Assembly: GCF_018417475.1 (NCBI RefSeq)
Contig: NZ_CP054856.1
Span: forward strand, 124,001-188,000
Length of the DNA: 64,000 nucleotides
Direction: 5' to 3'
DNA from: Novosphingobium decolorationis
GTDB taxonomy: Bacteria; Pseudomonadota; Alphaproteobacteria; Sphingomonadales; Sphingomonadaceae
Position 1 is the stretch's first letter. Each line of letters starts with the position of its first letter. A program made the position numbers and the translations under genes. Shown piece by piece: positions 35,740-45,435 of the stretch. Under the pieces are notes generated by a model. It ran no database searches, had not been told where the DNA came from, and saw only the letters and a program-made list of their open reading frames with translations.

Positions 35740-36522
35740 TCAGATCTGGCGTTCGGCCTGCATCTTCTTGATTTCGGCGATCGCGCGTGCGGGCGAGAGG
35801 CCCTTGGGGCACACGTTCGAGCAGTTCATGATCGTGTGGCAGCGGTAGAGGCGGAAGGGATCTTCCAGCTCGTCGAGGCGCTCGCCGGTCATTTCGTCGC
35901 GGCTGTCCGCCAGCCAGCGATAGGCCTGGAGCAGGATGGCCGGGCCCAGGAACTTGTCCGAGTTCCACCAGTAGCTCGGGCACGAGGTCGAGCAGCAAGC
36001 GCACAGGATGCACTCGTAGAGGCCATCGAGCTTCTCGCGCTGGTCGGGGGTCTGCAGGCGCTCCTTGCCCGACGGCGTGGTCGAGACAGTCTGCAGCCAG
36101 GGGCGGATCGACGCGTACTGCGCGTAGAAGTGCGTGAAGTCGGGGACCAGGTCCTTGACCACGTCCATGTGCGGCAGCGGAGTGATGCGGATGTTGCCCT
36201 TGAGATCCTCGATCGCGGTCGTGCAGGCAAGGCCGTTGGCGCCATTCATGTTCATGGCGCACGAACCACAGATGCCTTCGCGGCACGAACGGCGGAAGGT
36301 GAGGGTGGGGTCCTGCTCGCTCTTCATCTTGATGAGCGCGTCGAGAACCATCGGGCCGCAATTGTCGAGGTCGATCTCGAAGGTGTCGTAGCGCGGGTTC
36401 TCGCCGGAATCCGGGTCGTAGCGGTAGACGGTGAACTTCTTGACGCGGGTCGCACCTTCAGCCTTGTGGACGTTGCCCTGCTTCTTGATCTTGCTGTTGG
36501 CCGGAAGGGTGAACTGCGCCAT
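35740..36522 (-). CDS. sdhB: Succinate dehydrogenase iron-sulfur subunit
   Basis: The 260-residue SdhB of complex II passes electrons from the flavoprotein SdhA to ubiquinone. A 2Fe-2S plant-type domain carries [16 protein letters not shown] and a later Cys. The C-terminal domain holds [16 protein letters not shown] and [15 protein letters not shown] for the 4Fe-4S and 3Fe-4S centres. The ATG giving [14 protein letters not shown] is the usual start; the open frame upstream is not conserved. It is unusual that sdhA, sdhC and sdhD are not adjacent: the upstream neighbour is rne. Confidence 0.96.
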   Translation of the reverse strand: MAQFTLPANSKIKKQGNVHKAEGATRVKKFTVYRYDPDSGENPRYDTFEIDLDNCGPMVLDALIKMKSEQDPTLTFRRSCREGICGSCAMNMNGANGLACTTAIEDLKGNIRITPLPHMDVVKDLVPDFTHFYAQYASIRPWLQTVSTTPSGKERLQTPDQREKLDGLYECILCACCSTSCPSYWWNSDKFLGPAILLQAYRWLADSRDEMTGERLDELEDPFRLYRCHTIMNCSNVCPKGLSPARAIAEIKKMQAERQI

Positions 36523-36650
36523 GAACGAATCCCCGTTTTCTTGCATTGCGGCATAACCGCCTCGGTGGTTCCCCTCTAGCGATTCAGCCGCGCGGGGCAA
36601 GGGGGGAGTGTGAACAGATGGGCATTCCGGCGCTCTAACACCGCTTTTTT

Positions 36651-36669
36651 ACATGCAAATTGCGCATGT
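36651..36669. promoter_or_regulatory. Inverted repeat ACATGC-N7-GCATGT upstream of sdhB
   Basis: A 6-bp inverted repeat lies about 130 bp before the sdhB start in an AT-rich part of the 406-bp gap between sdhB and rne. It is a possible operator. The same gap also contains the rne terminator, and nothing else was recognised. Confidence 0.3.
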
Positions 36670-36865
36670 TCGGCTGAATCTGGCGGCGAAATGACGCCTT
36701 CATGATCCGCGATCGGTCGCGCCAGTCGTGCTCTGCAAGTCGCAGAAAATCGATGATTATGCCGATTAGGGGGATGTGCTGGCCGTATTTCCCGGGCGAG
36801 CGGCAGCGCCCTTCGAGGCTGTCTGCCTGGCCAAGGGGGCCGGCGCAGTTTGCGACGGCCCATGC

Positions 36866-36905
36866 AAAAAAGGCTCCCCGTTTCCGAAGAGCGGGGAGCC
36901 TTTTT
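36866..36905 (-). terminator. Rho-independent terminator of rne
   Basis: AAAAAGGCTCCCCG pairs exactly with CGGGGAGCCTTTTT around an 11-base loop. Read on the minus strand it ends in a T run, 24 bp past the rne stop. The matching A run on the other side allows termination in both directions. Confidence 0.92.
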
Positions 36906-36928
36906 CGATTTTTGCGGGGTCGCGGCGA

Positions 36929-39781
36929 TTATTCGCCGAACGTGCGCTGCCACCAACCGCGGCGCGGAGCCTCGGCCTTGGGGGCTTCCTCGGCCTCGGC
37001 TTCAACCTTGGTCGCGGTTTCCTCGCTGGCAGGCTTGGTTGCCGCGGCTTCGGGGGCCGCCTCGGCGGCGACCTCTTCTGCGACGGGCTCAACCTTCTTG
37101 CGGCGCGGGGCCCGCTTGGGCTTGGGCTTTTCGTCGGTCGCCTCGGCCGCGGTTGCCGCGTCTTCGGTTGCCGCCTCGGCCTTCTTGCGGCGCGGAGCGC
37201 GCTTGGGCTTGGGCTTTTCCTCAGCCGCTTCGGTCGTGGCTGCCGCGTCTTCGGTTGCCGCCTCGGCCTTCTTGCGGCGCGGGGCGCGCTTGGGCTTGGG
37301 CTTTTCCTCAGCTTCCGGTTCGGCAGTCGGGGCCTCGGCTGGGGCTTCCGCAGCCGGTTCGGCGGCGGCTTCTTCGGCGGCAGGCTCAACCTTCTTGCGG
37401 CGTGTGCGCGTGCGCTTCGGCTTGGGAGCGGGTTCTTCCTCGGCCGGAGCTTCCGCAACCTCGACCGGTTCGGGCGCCATTTCGGCGGCGACCGTGGCTT
37501 CGGGCTCCGGAGCCGGTTCGGGCGCGCTCACGGCAGGCTCGGAAGGCGCTTCGGCTTCAGCTTCGGGGCTCTCGTCCGAGGTGCTTTCCTCGCCTTCGCT
37601 GCCAAAGCCTTCGCCCTCGGCATTGCGGCGACCGCGGCGGCGGCGACCGCCACGGCGACGGCGCTTGCGCGGGGCCTCGGCTTCGTCGTCATGCCCGTCG
37701 CTGGCTTCGGTGTCGCTGGCTTCGGCGCCGCTGGTTTCGGTGCCTTCGTCGTCCTCGTCGCTGTCAGCCTGGGCTTCGCCCGCGTCCTGGCCGTCCTCGC
37801 GGCGGTCACGACCACCGCGACCGCGGCGACGCTTGCGACGCTTGCGACGCGAACCGCCTTCGTCCTCGTCGTTCGAACGGGCTTCCTCGGCCTCGAAGGC
37901 CTCGTCTTCCTCGTCCTCGTAGAGGCCGTCGTCCTCGACTTCGGTTGCGATCGGGTCGAAACGCGGCACGAAGTCGTTGCGCGGGCCGGACGAGGCCACG
38001 CGCATCTTGGCGCCCTCGTTCTCACCCTCGGGGATGACTTCCACGGTCACGCCGTAGCGTTCCTCGATGTCGGCGAGGTCGGCGCGCTTGGCGTTGAGCA
38101 TGTAGACAGCCGCTTCGGTGCTGGCGAAGAGCGAGACGATCACGCCCTTGCCCTTGGCTGCTTCGTCCTCGATCAGGCGCAGGGCCGAAAGGCCTGCCGA
38201 GCTGGCGGTGCGCACGAGGCCGGTGCCGTCGCAGTGCGGGCACGAACGCGTGGTCGCCTCGAGTACGCCGGTGCGCAGACGCTGGCGGCTCATCTCCATG
38301 AGGCCGAAGCTCGAGATGCGGCCGACCTGGATGCGGGCGCGGTCGTTCTTGAGCGCGTCCTTCATGGCCTTCTCGACCTTGCGGACGTTCGAGCCGTATT
38401 CCATGTCGATGAAGTCGATCACGACGAGGCCGGCCATGTCGCGCAGGCGCAGCTGGCGGGCGATCTCGCGGGCGGCTTCGAGGTTGGTGGCAACAGCCGT
38501 CTGCTCGATGCCGTGCTCCTTGGTGGCGCGGCCCGAGTTGATGTCGATCGAGACCAGCGCCTCGGTCGGGTTGATGACGATGTAGCCACCCGACTTCAGC
38601 TGCACGACGGGGTCGTACATTGCGGTCAGCTGGTCCTCCGCGCCGTAGCGCTGGAACAGCGGCACGGGATCGGAATAGGGCTTAACCCGGCGCGCGTGGC
38701 TGGGCATCAGGAGCTTCATGAAGTCCTTGGCCGCGCGGTAGCCTTCCTCGCCCTCGACGACGACTTCCTCGATCTCGCGGTTGTAGATGTCGCGGATGGC
38801 GCGCTTCACCAGGTCGCTGTCCGAGTGGATCAGCGCGGGCGCGGCCGAGTGCAGCGTCTTTTCGCGCAGCTCGTCCCAGAGACGGGCGAGGTAGTCGAAG
38901 TCGCGCTTGATCTCGGTCTTGGTGCGCTGGAGGCCGGCCGTACGCACGATGCAGCCCATCGAGCGGGGCAGGTTCATCTCGGCGATGATCGACTTCAGGC
39001 GCTTGCGGTCCGAGGCCGAATTGATCTTGCGGCTGATGCCGCCGCCGTGGCTCGAATTGGGCATGAGCACGCAGTAGCGGCCGGCAAGGCTGAGATAGGT
39101 GGTAAGGGCTGCGCCCTTGTTGCCACGCTCTTCCTTGACGACCTGCACGAGCAGGACCTGACGGCGGTGGATGACGTCCTGGATCTTGTAACGGCGACGC
39201 AGCGCAAGGCGCTTCGAACGCAGCTCTTCGGCTTCCTTCGAGCGGGCCTTGCCCTGGCGGCGGCCGCGACCACGGCCACGGCGCGAGCGGCCATGGTTGT
39301 CGTCTTCGCCGTCTTCGCCGTCCTCGAAGCCCCGCTCGACGTTGCCGTCCTCGATCGTGGCAACATCGTCCTTTTCGGAGGTGTCGACCTCGGTCAGGCC
39401 GCCGTCGTCGAAGTCTTCGCCGTCGGTGTCGTTCTCTTCGTCCTCGTCCTCATCGTCCGCTTCGCTTGCGCGCAGGGCCGCTTCTTCCTCCGCGTGGGCG
39501 GCTTCCTCGGCGAGGAGCGCGTCGCGGTCTTCCTTGGGGATCTGGTAGTAGTCCGGGTGGATTTCGCTGAAGGCAAGAAAGCCGTGACGGTTGCCACCGA
39601 AATCGACGAAGGCGGCCTGGAGCGAAGGCTCCACGCGCGTCACCTTCGCGAGGTAGATGTTACCCTTTATCTGCTTGCGTTCGGTCGATTCGAAATCGAA
39701 CTCTTCAATGCGATTTCCCTTGAGTACCGCCACCCGCGTTTCTTCCGGGTGGCGCGCATCGATGAGCATGCGCGTTGCCAT
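36929..39781 (-). CDS. rne: Ribonuclease E
   Basis: This 950-residue endoribonuclease of mRNA decay and rRNA processing is the scaffold of the degradosome. The N-terminus (MATRMLIDARHPEETRVAVL) leads into an S1 domain interrupted at about 90-185 by a very acidic, then Arg-rich insertion, as known in alphaproteobacterial RNase E. The catalytic core shows VVIDFIDMEYGSNVRKVE and LKNDRARIQVGRISSFGL, and the zinc-link CPHCDGTG. After about residue 600 the tail is low-complexity Asp/Glu/Arg and then Ala/Lys/Pro repeats, probably a scaffold and RNA-binding region. The 638-bp region upstream is long, as expected for an autoregulated rne leader. Confidence 0.95.
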   Translation of the reverse strand: MATRMLIDARHPEETRVAVLKGNRIEEFDFESTERKQIKGNIYLAKVTRVEPSLQAAFVDFGGNRHGFLAFSEIHPDYYQIPKEDRDALLAEEAAHAEEEAALRASEADDEDEDEENDTDGEDFDDGGLTEVDTSEKDDVATIEDGNVERGFEDGEDGEDDNHGRSRRGRGRGRRQGKARSKEAEELRSKRLALRRRYKIQDVIHRRQVLLVQVVKEERGNKGAALTTYLSLAGRYCVLMPNSSHGGGISRKINSASDRKRLKSIIAEMNLPRSMGCIVRTAGLQRTKTEIKRDFDYLARLWDELREKTLHSAAPALIHSDSDLVKRAIRDIYNREIEEVVVEGEEGYRAAKDFMKLLMPSHARRVKPYSDPVPLFQRYGAEDQLTAMYDPVVQLKSGGYIVINPTEALVSIDINSGRATKEHGIEQTAVATNLEAAREIARQLRLRDMAGLVVIDFIDMEYGSNVRKVEKAMKDALKNDRARIQVGRISSFGLMEMSRQRLRTGVLEATTRSCPHCDGTGLVRTASSAGLSALRLIEDEAAKGKGVIVSLFASTEAAVYMLNAKRADLADIEERYGVTVEVIPEGENEGAKMRVASSGPRNDFVPRFDPIATEVEDDGLYEDEEDEAFEAEEARSNDEDEGGSRRKRRKRRRGRGGRDRREDGQDAGEAQADSDEDDEGTETSGAEASDTEASDGHDDEAEAPRKRRRRGGRRRRGRRNAEGEGFGSEGEESTSDESPEAEAEAPSEPAVSAPEPAPEPEATVAAEMAPEPVEVAEAPAEEEPAPKPKRTRTRRKKVEPAAEEAAAEPAAEAPAEAPTAEPEAEEKPKPKRAPRRKKAEAATEDAAATTEAAEEKPKPKRAPRRKKAEAATEDAATAAEATDEKPKPKRAPRRKKVEPVAEEVAAEAAPEAAATKPASEETATKVEAEAEEAPKAEAPRRGWWQRTFGE
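37095..37312 (-). repeat. 87-bp tandem repeats in the rne tail
   Basis: About 2.5 copies of an 87-bp (29-codon) unit encode KPKPKRAPRRKKAEAATEDA-like segments. Identical blocks begin at 37095, 37182 and 37269, and a diverged copy lies near 37390. The repeats stay in frame, so copy number can vary without breaking the gene. Confidence 0.8.
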
Positions 39782-40419
39782 TGGTAAGTCTCCGGACGCG
39801 CTGCCTTCCGGCCGGATCAGCCAGTGGCGCGCGTCGATTGTCGTGAAGGCCGCAGGAGAACGGGAGGGCGCCGTAAGGACGGGAGGCCTCTGCTCCGTAG
39901 CGGACCGGATTGTAGATGGGGTCGGAGCAATCCATCGCTCCGAGTGTCGTATCAAATTCCACTGCCGGTGCGGCAGCGATTGCGTCTGCGAGCGGAAGTT
40001 CGCGTGGCGAAACCCAACACGCCGAAAGTTGCGGCCACGCCGCCACCGCCCCGAAGGGCTTGGGCTGGCAAGGCGGCAATTGGCTTCTCATCTCTCGCAT
40101 CAACCTGTTGGAGCCGGGCCGGAAAGCGGCCGGTTCAATTCTCTCCGCGCAGGCTGTCGGCCCTGATGGCAGATTGCAAGTCCCTTTCAGGAAGATAACT
40201 TGCCAACCTGTCCGGGGTGAACAGTCGCGGATTTGAACTGCCTAGCACTACACGTAAGCCACGGCAAGTTGCTTGGTGGGGCATGTCTTCCGAAGTGGAT
40301 CGAACATCGCCGCAGCGGGGCGCGCACCTGCTGAAATGCGCCGTCTTCCGGGGGGATCCGTGCCGGCACGCGCAAGAGGATTGCGGGGCTTGCGGCGAGG
40401 CCCTAACGAGACACCGATT
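39782..40419. other. Long divergent spacer between rne and the amidase gene
   Basis: This 638-bp stretch holds the leader of rne (leftward) and the promoter side of the amidase gene (rightward). Short hairpins such as GGAGC-N8-GCTCC are visible, but I see no gene, riboswitch or RNA family that I can name. Open frames in it lack ribosome sites and conserved features. Confidence 0.5.
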
Positions 40420-41307
40420 ATGGTGCGTCTGGTCCAGATATTCCTGCTGCTGCTGGCTCCGCTTGCGCTGCTTGCCTGTGTTTTCGTGATCAACCGCACG
40501 TTCGCACAGGCGAGTGGTGGGCGCGATTACGTGGTGCGCATGAAACTGCCGGAGATCGGTGAGCCAGCCGATCTGCCAGCGGTCGAAGGGCCGCGCGATG
40601 CCCGCCAGCCACTGGTGGTGATCGATGCCGGGCATGGCGGGTTCGATCCGGGCGCGGGCCATGGCCGGGTCAAGGAAAAGCAGATCGCCTTGCAGATCGC
40701 GCGCGCGATCCGCGCCGACCTGCTTGCCCACGGTGATATCCGCGTTGCGCTGACGCGCGATGGCGACCGTTTCATTTCGCTTGCCGATCGCCCCGATATT
40801 GCCCGGCGCCTGGGGGCTGACCTCTTCCTCTCGATCCATGCCGACAGCGCGGAAAGCGACCTTGCGCGCGGTGCCAGCGCCTATGTGCTTTCGGAAAAGG
40901 GGAGCAGCGAGGCCGCACGCCGGTTCGCGGCGAGCGATGCCGAGAGCGATGCCACGAGCGCGCGCCGGGTGAACGGTGTCGTCCTCGATGCCGCCAATGA
41001 TGCCGTGGGCGCGATCCTGCTTGACCTGTCGCAGCGCGGCGCCCAGGAGGCCTCCGCGCAAGTTGCCTCCTTCCTGATCGAGGAACTCTCCGATGCGGAC
41101 GTGCGTCTTCACCGTCGTCACGTCGAAACCGCCGCGCTGGCGGTCCTGAAGGCGCCGGACATGCCCTCGGTCCTGTTCGAGACCGGATATATCAACAATG
41201 CAAAGGATGCCGCTTTCCTCCAGTCGCGCGCGGGGCAGGGCGTGGTTGCAGGCGCAGCGGCGCGCGCGATCCGGCGCTATTTCGCGCGGCGCGCGGATTT
41301 CCAGTAA
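40420..41307 (+). CDS. N-acetylmuramoyl-L-alanine amidase (Amidase_3)
   Basis: This 295-residue zinc amidase cleaves the bond between N-acetylmuramic acid and the peptide stem in peptidoglycan, usually during cell separation. A signal peptide or anchor (MVRLVQIFLLLLAPLALLACVFVI) is followed by the catalytic domain: VVIDAGHGGFDPGA (zinc His), KEKQIALQIARAI with Glu, FLSIHADS (zinc His) and VLFETGYINNAKD (catalytic Glu). No AMIN domain is present. Upstream in-frame codons would hide the signal peptide, so the later ATG was chosen. The class A PBP gene follows by 127 bp. Confidence 0.92.
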   Translation: MVRLVQIFLLLLAPLALLACVFVINRTFAQASGGRDYVVRMKLPEIGEPADLPAVEGPRDARQPLVVIDAGHGGFDPGAGHGRVKEKQIALQIARAIRADLLAHGDIRVALTRDGDRFISLADRPDIARRLGADLFLSIHADSAESDLARGASAYVLSEKGSSEAARRFAASDAESDATSARRVNGVVLDAANDAVGAILLDLSQRGAQEASAQVASFLIEELSDADVRLHRRHVETAALAVLKAPDMPSVLFETGYINNAKDAAFLQSRAGQGVVAGAAARAIRRYFARRADFQ

Positions 41308-41434
41308 GCACCGGGGAGGTCGGTCCTGTCGCTTGCGGCGGCCTCGATGGGTGTCTCGCTTCGCCGTGTTATCCGCGACTTGCCCGATCTCCTGCTGGCC
41401 TTGCGCAAAAAGGGCGTGCTAGAGGGCTTGCACG

Positions 41435-43972
41435 ATGACCGACACGAGCTCTGACACCGGCCCCGGCGCGGCCCAGGATACGCCGGAAGACGCAAGCACC
41501 AGCCCCCGCCGCGAACGCGGTCAGGGTCGAATCGCACGGATCTGGCGATCAAGCCGGATCCTGCGCGGATTTGTGTACCTGTGTGTGGCCGGGATCATCG
41601 GTCTGATCGGACTGTGGGTCGTGCTCATGCGCGACATGCCCGATGCCAAGTCGCTGCTTGCCTACCAGCCGCCACTGCCCACCATGGTGCGCGATATCAA
41701 TGGCGACATTGCCTATAGCTATGCGCGCGAACGCCGCGTGCAGCTGCGCTATGTCGACCTGCCGCGCCCACTGGTCAACGCGTTTCTCTCGGCCGAGGAC
41801 CGCACGTTCTGGTCGCACGGCGGCGTCGATATCGGCGGCTTTGCAGGCGCCGTGGTCGACTATGTCTCCAAGTACGGCTCGGGCGAGCGCGCCAAGGGCG
41901 GCTCGACGATCACCCAGCAGGTCGCCAAGAACATCCTGATCGGGGACGAATATTCGGTGACCCGCAAGCTCAAGGAGATGGTGCTCGCCTACCGCATCGA
42001 GGGCGTGCTTTCGAAGGAGCAGATCCTCGAGCTCTATCTCAACGAGATCCCGCTTGGCCGTCGCTCGTTCGGTGTCCAGGCTGCCGCACGCGCCTATTTC
42101 GACAAGGACGTGGACGAGCTGACGCTGAACGAAGCCGCTTTTCTCGCGATTCTGCCGCGCGCGCCCGAAGTCTACGGGCGCAAGAAGCACGAAGCCCGCG
42201 CGCTTGAACGTCGCAACTGGGTGCTTGACCAGATGGTGCGCAACGAGTGGGTGAGTGCCACCGAGGCGGCCGAGGCCAAGGCGCAGCCGCTGGGCCTCGT
42301 CACGCAGCGCGGTCCCGACTACGATCCCGCCAACGGCTATTTCATCGAGGAAGTGCGCCGCCGCCTGATCGACCGCTACGGCGAAAAGGCCGAGGACGGC
42401 CCCAACAGCGTCTATGCGGGCGGCCTGTGGGTGCGCACCTCGCTCGATCCCGAACTGCAGGGCGCGGTCCGCGCCGCATTGCGCAAGGGCCTCCTGAACT
42501 ACCATGGGCAGCGTGGTTGGGCCGGTCCGATCGCGCACATCAACGACATGGAGAACTGGCAGACCCAGCTCATCGTCTCGAACAAGACCATCGATTACCA
42601 GAACTGGCGCGTGGGCGTCGTGCTCGATGCCGCGAACGGGGAAGGGCGCATCGGCTTTTCCGATGGCGACATCGCCGCGCTCACCAATGTCCCGGACCGC
42701 GCCAAGGTCGGAGATTTCCTCGCCGCTGCACCGGTTTCGGCCGGGACTTACGCGGTGCGCACCGTCCCCGAGGTTTCGGGTGGCATGGTCATGGAGCAGC
42801 CCTATTCGGGACGTCTGCTGGCCCTGCAGGGCGGCTTCGATTCCGGTCTGGGCTCGTTCAACCGTGCGGTCCAGGCCGAGCGCCAGCCCGGCTCGACGAT
42901 CAAGCCCTTCGTCTATGCGACCGGGCTCGACAACGGCATGACGCCCGCGACACAGGTGCTCGACGGCACCTTCTGCGTCTACCAGGGCGGCAATCTTGGG
43001 CAGAAGTGCTTCCGCAACTTCGGCAACGAAGGCGGCGCGGGTTCGCGTACCATGCGCTGGGGCCTCGAACAGTCGCGCAACCTGATGACTGTGCGCATCG
43101 CCAACGACATCGGCATGAGCAAGGTAGTCAAGACCTTCAAGACCATGGGGATCGGCGAGTACAAGCCGTACCTCTCCTTCGCGCTTGGCGCAGGCGAGAC
43201 GACCGTGGCGCGCATGGCCAACGCCTATTCCGCGCTCGCCAACAACGGCGTGCAGTATGACGCCTCGGTCATCGACTACGTGCAGGATCGCAGTGGCAAG
43301 GTCATCTGGAAGGCCGACAAGCGCAACTGCGATGGCTGCAACATGGCCGAATGGGACGGCAAGCCGATGCCGCGCATCGCGCGCCGCGGCAAGCAGGTGA
43401 TGAACGCGGACACCGCCTACCAGACCATCCACATGCTCGAAGGTGTTGTCACGCGCGGTACCGCGGTGCGTCTGCGCAGCCTGAACCTGCCGCTCTTCGG
43501 CAAGACCGGCACCACCAACGGCCCGACCGACGTGTGGTTCATGGGCGGCTCGCAGGACTACGTGGGCGGCGTCTACCTCGGCTACGACAATCCGCGCTCG
43601 CTGGGAGGCTATGCCCAGGGCGGGCGGATCGCCGCGCCGATCTTCAAGGACGTGATCGAGGCCACGCGCGAGCGCTGGAGCGACCAGCCCTTCGTCGCGC
43701 CGCCGGGCGTGCGCATGGTGCGCATCGACCGTGTGACCGGCAAGCAGGTGATGGGCGTGGAGCCGTCGGACGAACCCAAGGCCTCGGTCATCTGGGAAGC
43801 CTTCAAGCCCGACACCGAACCGCGCCAGTACACCGCCGAGGACGAGTTCACCAAGCGGCGCGATGCGCTGATTGCCGAGATCGATGGCGCGCGCAAGGCG
43901 CGGGCTACGGCGGCGGAAGCTGCCCAGGGCGTTGCCGACAACTTCGCCGAGGAGCAGGGCGGCATCTACTGA
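41435..43972 (+). CDS. mrcA: Penicillin-binding protein 1A (class A, bifunctional)
   Basis: The 845-residue protein both polymerises and crosslinks peptidoglycan. A cytoplasmic tail and an anchor helix near 45-67 are followed by a GT51 transglycosylase domain (FLSAEDRTFWSHGGVD, GGSTITQQVAKNIL, KEMVLAYRIE), an OB-like insert and the transpeptidase. The active-site Ser487 lies in QPGSTIKPFVY, followed by an SxN-type region and the LPLFGKTGTTNGPTD box (K-T-G). The length fits alphaproteobacterial PBP1A. The upstream amidase acts on the same wall, and both may be expressed together. Confidence 0.95.
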   Translation: MTDTSSDTGPGAAQDTPEDASTSPRRERGQGRIARIWRSSRILRGFVYLCVAGIIGLIGLWVVLMRDMPDAKSLLAYQPPLPTMVRDINGDIAYSYARERRVQLRYVDLPRPLVNAFLSAEDRTFWSHGGVDIGGFAGAVVDYVSKYGSGERAKGGSTITQQVAKNILIGDEYSVTRKLKEMVLAYRIEGVLSKEQILELYLNEIPLGRRSFGVQAAARAYFDKDVDELTLNEAAFLAILPRAPEVYGRKKHEARALERRNWVLDQMVRNEWVSATEAAEAKAQPLGLVTQRGPDYDPANGYFIEEVRRRLIDRYGEKAEDGPNSVYAGGLWVRTSLDPELQGAVRAALRKGLLNYHGQRGWAGPIAHINDMENWQTQLIVSNKTIDYQNWRVGVVLDAANGEGRIGFSDGDIAALTNVPDRAKVGDFLAAAPVSAGTYAVRTVPEVSGGMVMEQPYSGRLLALQGGFDSGLGSFNRAVQAERQPGSTIKPFVYATGLDNGMTPATQVLDGTFCVYQGGNLGQKCFRNFGNEGGAGSRTMRWGLEQSRNLMTVRIANDIGMSKVVKTFKTMGIGEYKPYLSFALGAGETTVARMANAYSALANNGVQYDASVIDYVQDRSGKVIWKADKRNCDGCNMAEWDGKPMPRIARRGKQVMNADTAYQTIHMLEGVVTRGTAVRLRSLNLPLFGKTGTTNGPTDVWFMGGSQDYVGGVYLGYDNPRSLGGYAQGGRIAAPIFKDVIEATRERWSDQPFVAPPGVRMVRIDRVTGKQVMGVEPSDEPKASVIWEAFKPDTEPRQYTAEDEFTKRRDALIAEIDGARKARATAAEAAQGVADNFAEEQGGIY

Positions 43973-44177
43973 TCAGAGCCTACGGGACTAAATTCTGGCG
44001 GACTTTGGGCCAGGTCAAAGGCCTTCGGGCCTCCTGAGCCTAGGGTCCCGTTCAGGGATATTCCCGTGAAGATATGTATGTGCAAATTTCACATACACTT
44101 GAATCATAAGTATTATTACTTGTTGTTAAGCCTTCATGGGCACTGTCCCCTCGATTTTGAACGGGGGTTGGTTGCAG

Positions 44178-45434
44178 ATGTCGCAGGTTACACCGCGCAG
44201 TCTCACGTTACGCTATGTCGTGGCGCTGGGGCTGATCGCACTCCTCAGCATCGTTTCGCACTTCGTCCTCACGGAGACGTTGCGGGCGAACGAGGGCGCC
44301 GCGGCGATCATCAACATGAGCGGGCGTCAGCGTATGCTCTCGCAGCGCATCAGTGCCCTTGCGGACGATCTGCACCGGGGCGACGAGGAGGTACGCGAAC
44401 CGCTCGAGACGGCCGTGCGCCAGTTTGCCGATGCCCACCGCGAACTCGTCCGCCTCGCTTCCAGAAAGGAAGGCGCTTCCGTTGCCGAGCGCCGTTTGCA
44501 CGACGTTTATTACGGACCTGCCGAAATAGACCGCCTGGCTCGGCGTTTTCTGGATGCGGCGGAAGCGGAAATCGCCCTCCCGCGGGGAGGACATGGGGCC
44601 GCGGCTGCCGACGAGATCGGGAACCTGCGTACCCTGTCGGTCCTCTCGCGCGGGCCCTTGCTCGGCGGCCTTGAGGAAGTGGTCGCGATCCACCAGTCGG
44701 TCAGCGAACTGCGCGCGCAGCAGATGGAGCGGATCCAGTGGGGTATCCTTGCGATCGTACTCCTGACCCTGACGTTCGAGGCGCTCTTCATCTTTCGCCC
44801 GATGGTGCGGCGCATTTCCGTGTACGTGGGTCAGCTCCTGGATCTGGCCGACCACGACTATCTCACCGGAATGCTCAATCGCCGTGCGTTCACCGCGCGG
44901 GCCGAGACCGAAATCCAGCGCGCGCGTCGCCATGACCGGGCGATGTCGCTGCTCCTCCTGGACGTCGATCACTTCAAGCAGGTCAACGATGTCCATGGGC
45001 ATCTGGCGGGGGACGAGGTGCTCTGCGGGATTGCCCAGATCCTCGACATGCAGGGGCGCCGCGAGGATCTGGTCGGGCGCATCGGAGGCGAGGAATTCGC
45101 CATTCTGCTGCCCGAGACGTCCCTCGCGGGCGCCATCGATGTGGCAGACCGGGTACGCGAGGCCGTGGCTGGAGAGCCGTTCACAGCGGGTGGAAAGGCG
45201 CTCAGCGTCACGTTGAGTGTCGGCGTGGCGGAAGTGGACCGGACCTCGCCCCGCGGGGTTGTGACCGCCATGGGGCGGGCAGATCAGATGCTCTATCGCG
45301 CGAAGAACGCAGGCCGGAACTGCGTGCGTCCCTTCCGGGGGGCAATCCTGCCGCTCCGCAATGCTGCCAAGGGCCTGGAGCCTGTCCTTGCCGCGCCCCC
45401 GGTTCTGGGCGCCTCGGCCGAGGGGCCCGTCTAG
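44178..45434 (+). CDS. Diguanylate cyclase with PilJ/NarX-type N-terminal sensor
   Basis: The protein has 418 residues from MSQVTPRSLTLRY. Two membrane helices (about 15-33 and 187-207) enclose a periplasmic four-helix region with ANEGAAAIINMSGRQRMLSQRISAL, the P-box-like motif of PilJ/NarX sensors. The cytoplasmic GGDEF domain has DHDYLTGMLNRRAF, GGEEF at about 303-307, and the inhibitory I-site R-R-E-D five residues before it. It should make c-di-GMP and be product-inhibited. An earlier ATG 14 codons upstream lacks a ribosome site. The next gene is convergent, with one base between the stops. Confidence 0.9.
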   Translation: MSQVTPRSLTLRYVVALGLIALLSIVSHFVLTETLRANEGAAAIINMSGRQRMLSQRISALADDLHRGDEEVREPLETAVRQFADAHRELVRLASRKEGASVAERRLHDVYYGPAEIDRLARRFLDAAEAEIALPRGGHGAAAADEIGNLRTLSVLSRGPLLGGLEEVVAIHQSVSELRAQQMERIQWGILAIVLLTLTFEALFIFRPMVRRISVYVGQLLDLADHDYLTGMLNRRAFTARAETEIQRARRHDRAMSLLLLDVDHFKQVNDVHGHLAGDEVLCGIAQILDMQGRREDLVGRIGGEEFAILLPETSLAGAIDVADRVREAVAGEPFTAGGKALSVTLSVGVAEVDRTSPRGVVTAMGRADQMLYRAKNAGRNCVRPFRGAILPLRNAAKGLEPVLAAPPVLGASAEGPV

Positions 45435-45435
45435 T

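Noticed and set aside
44000..44040. AGGCC-TTCG-GGCCT hairpin after the PBP1A gene as a terminator
   Set aside because: Short stem and no T tract follow it on either strand, so termination is not supported.
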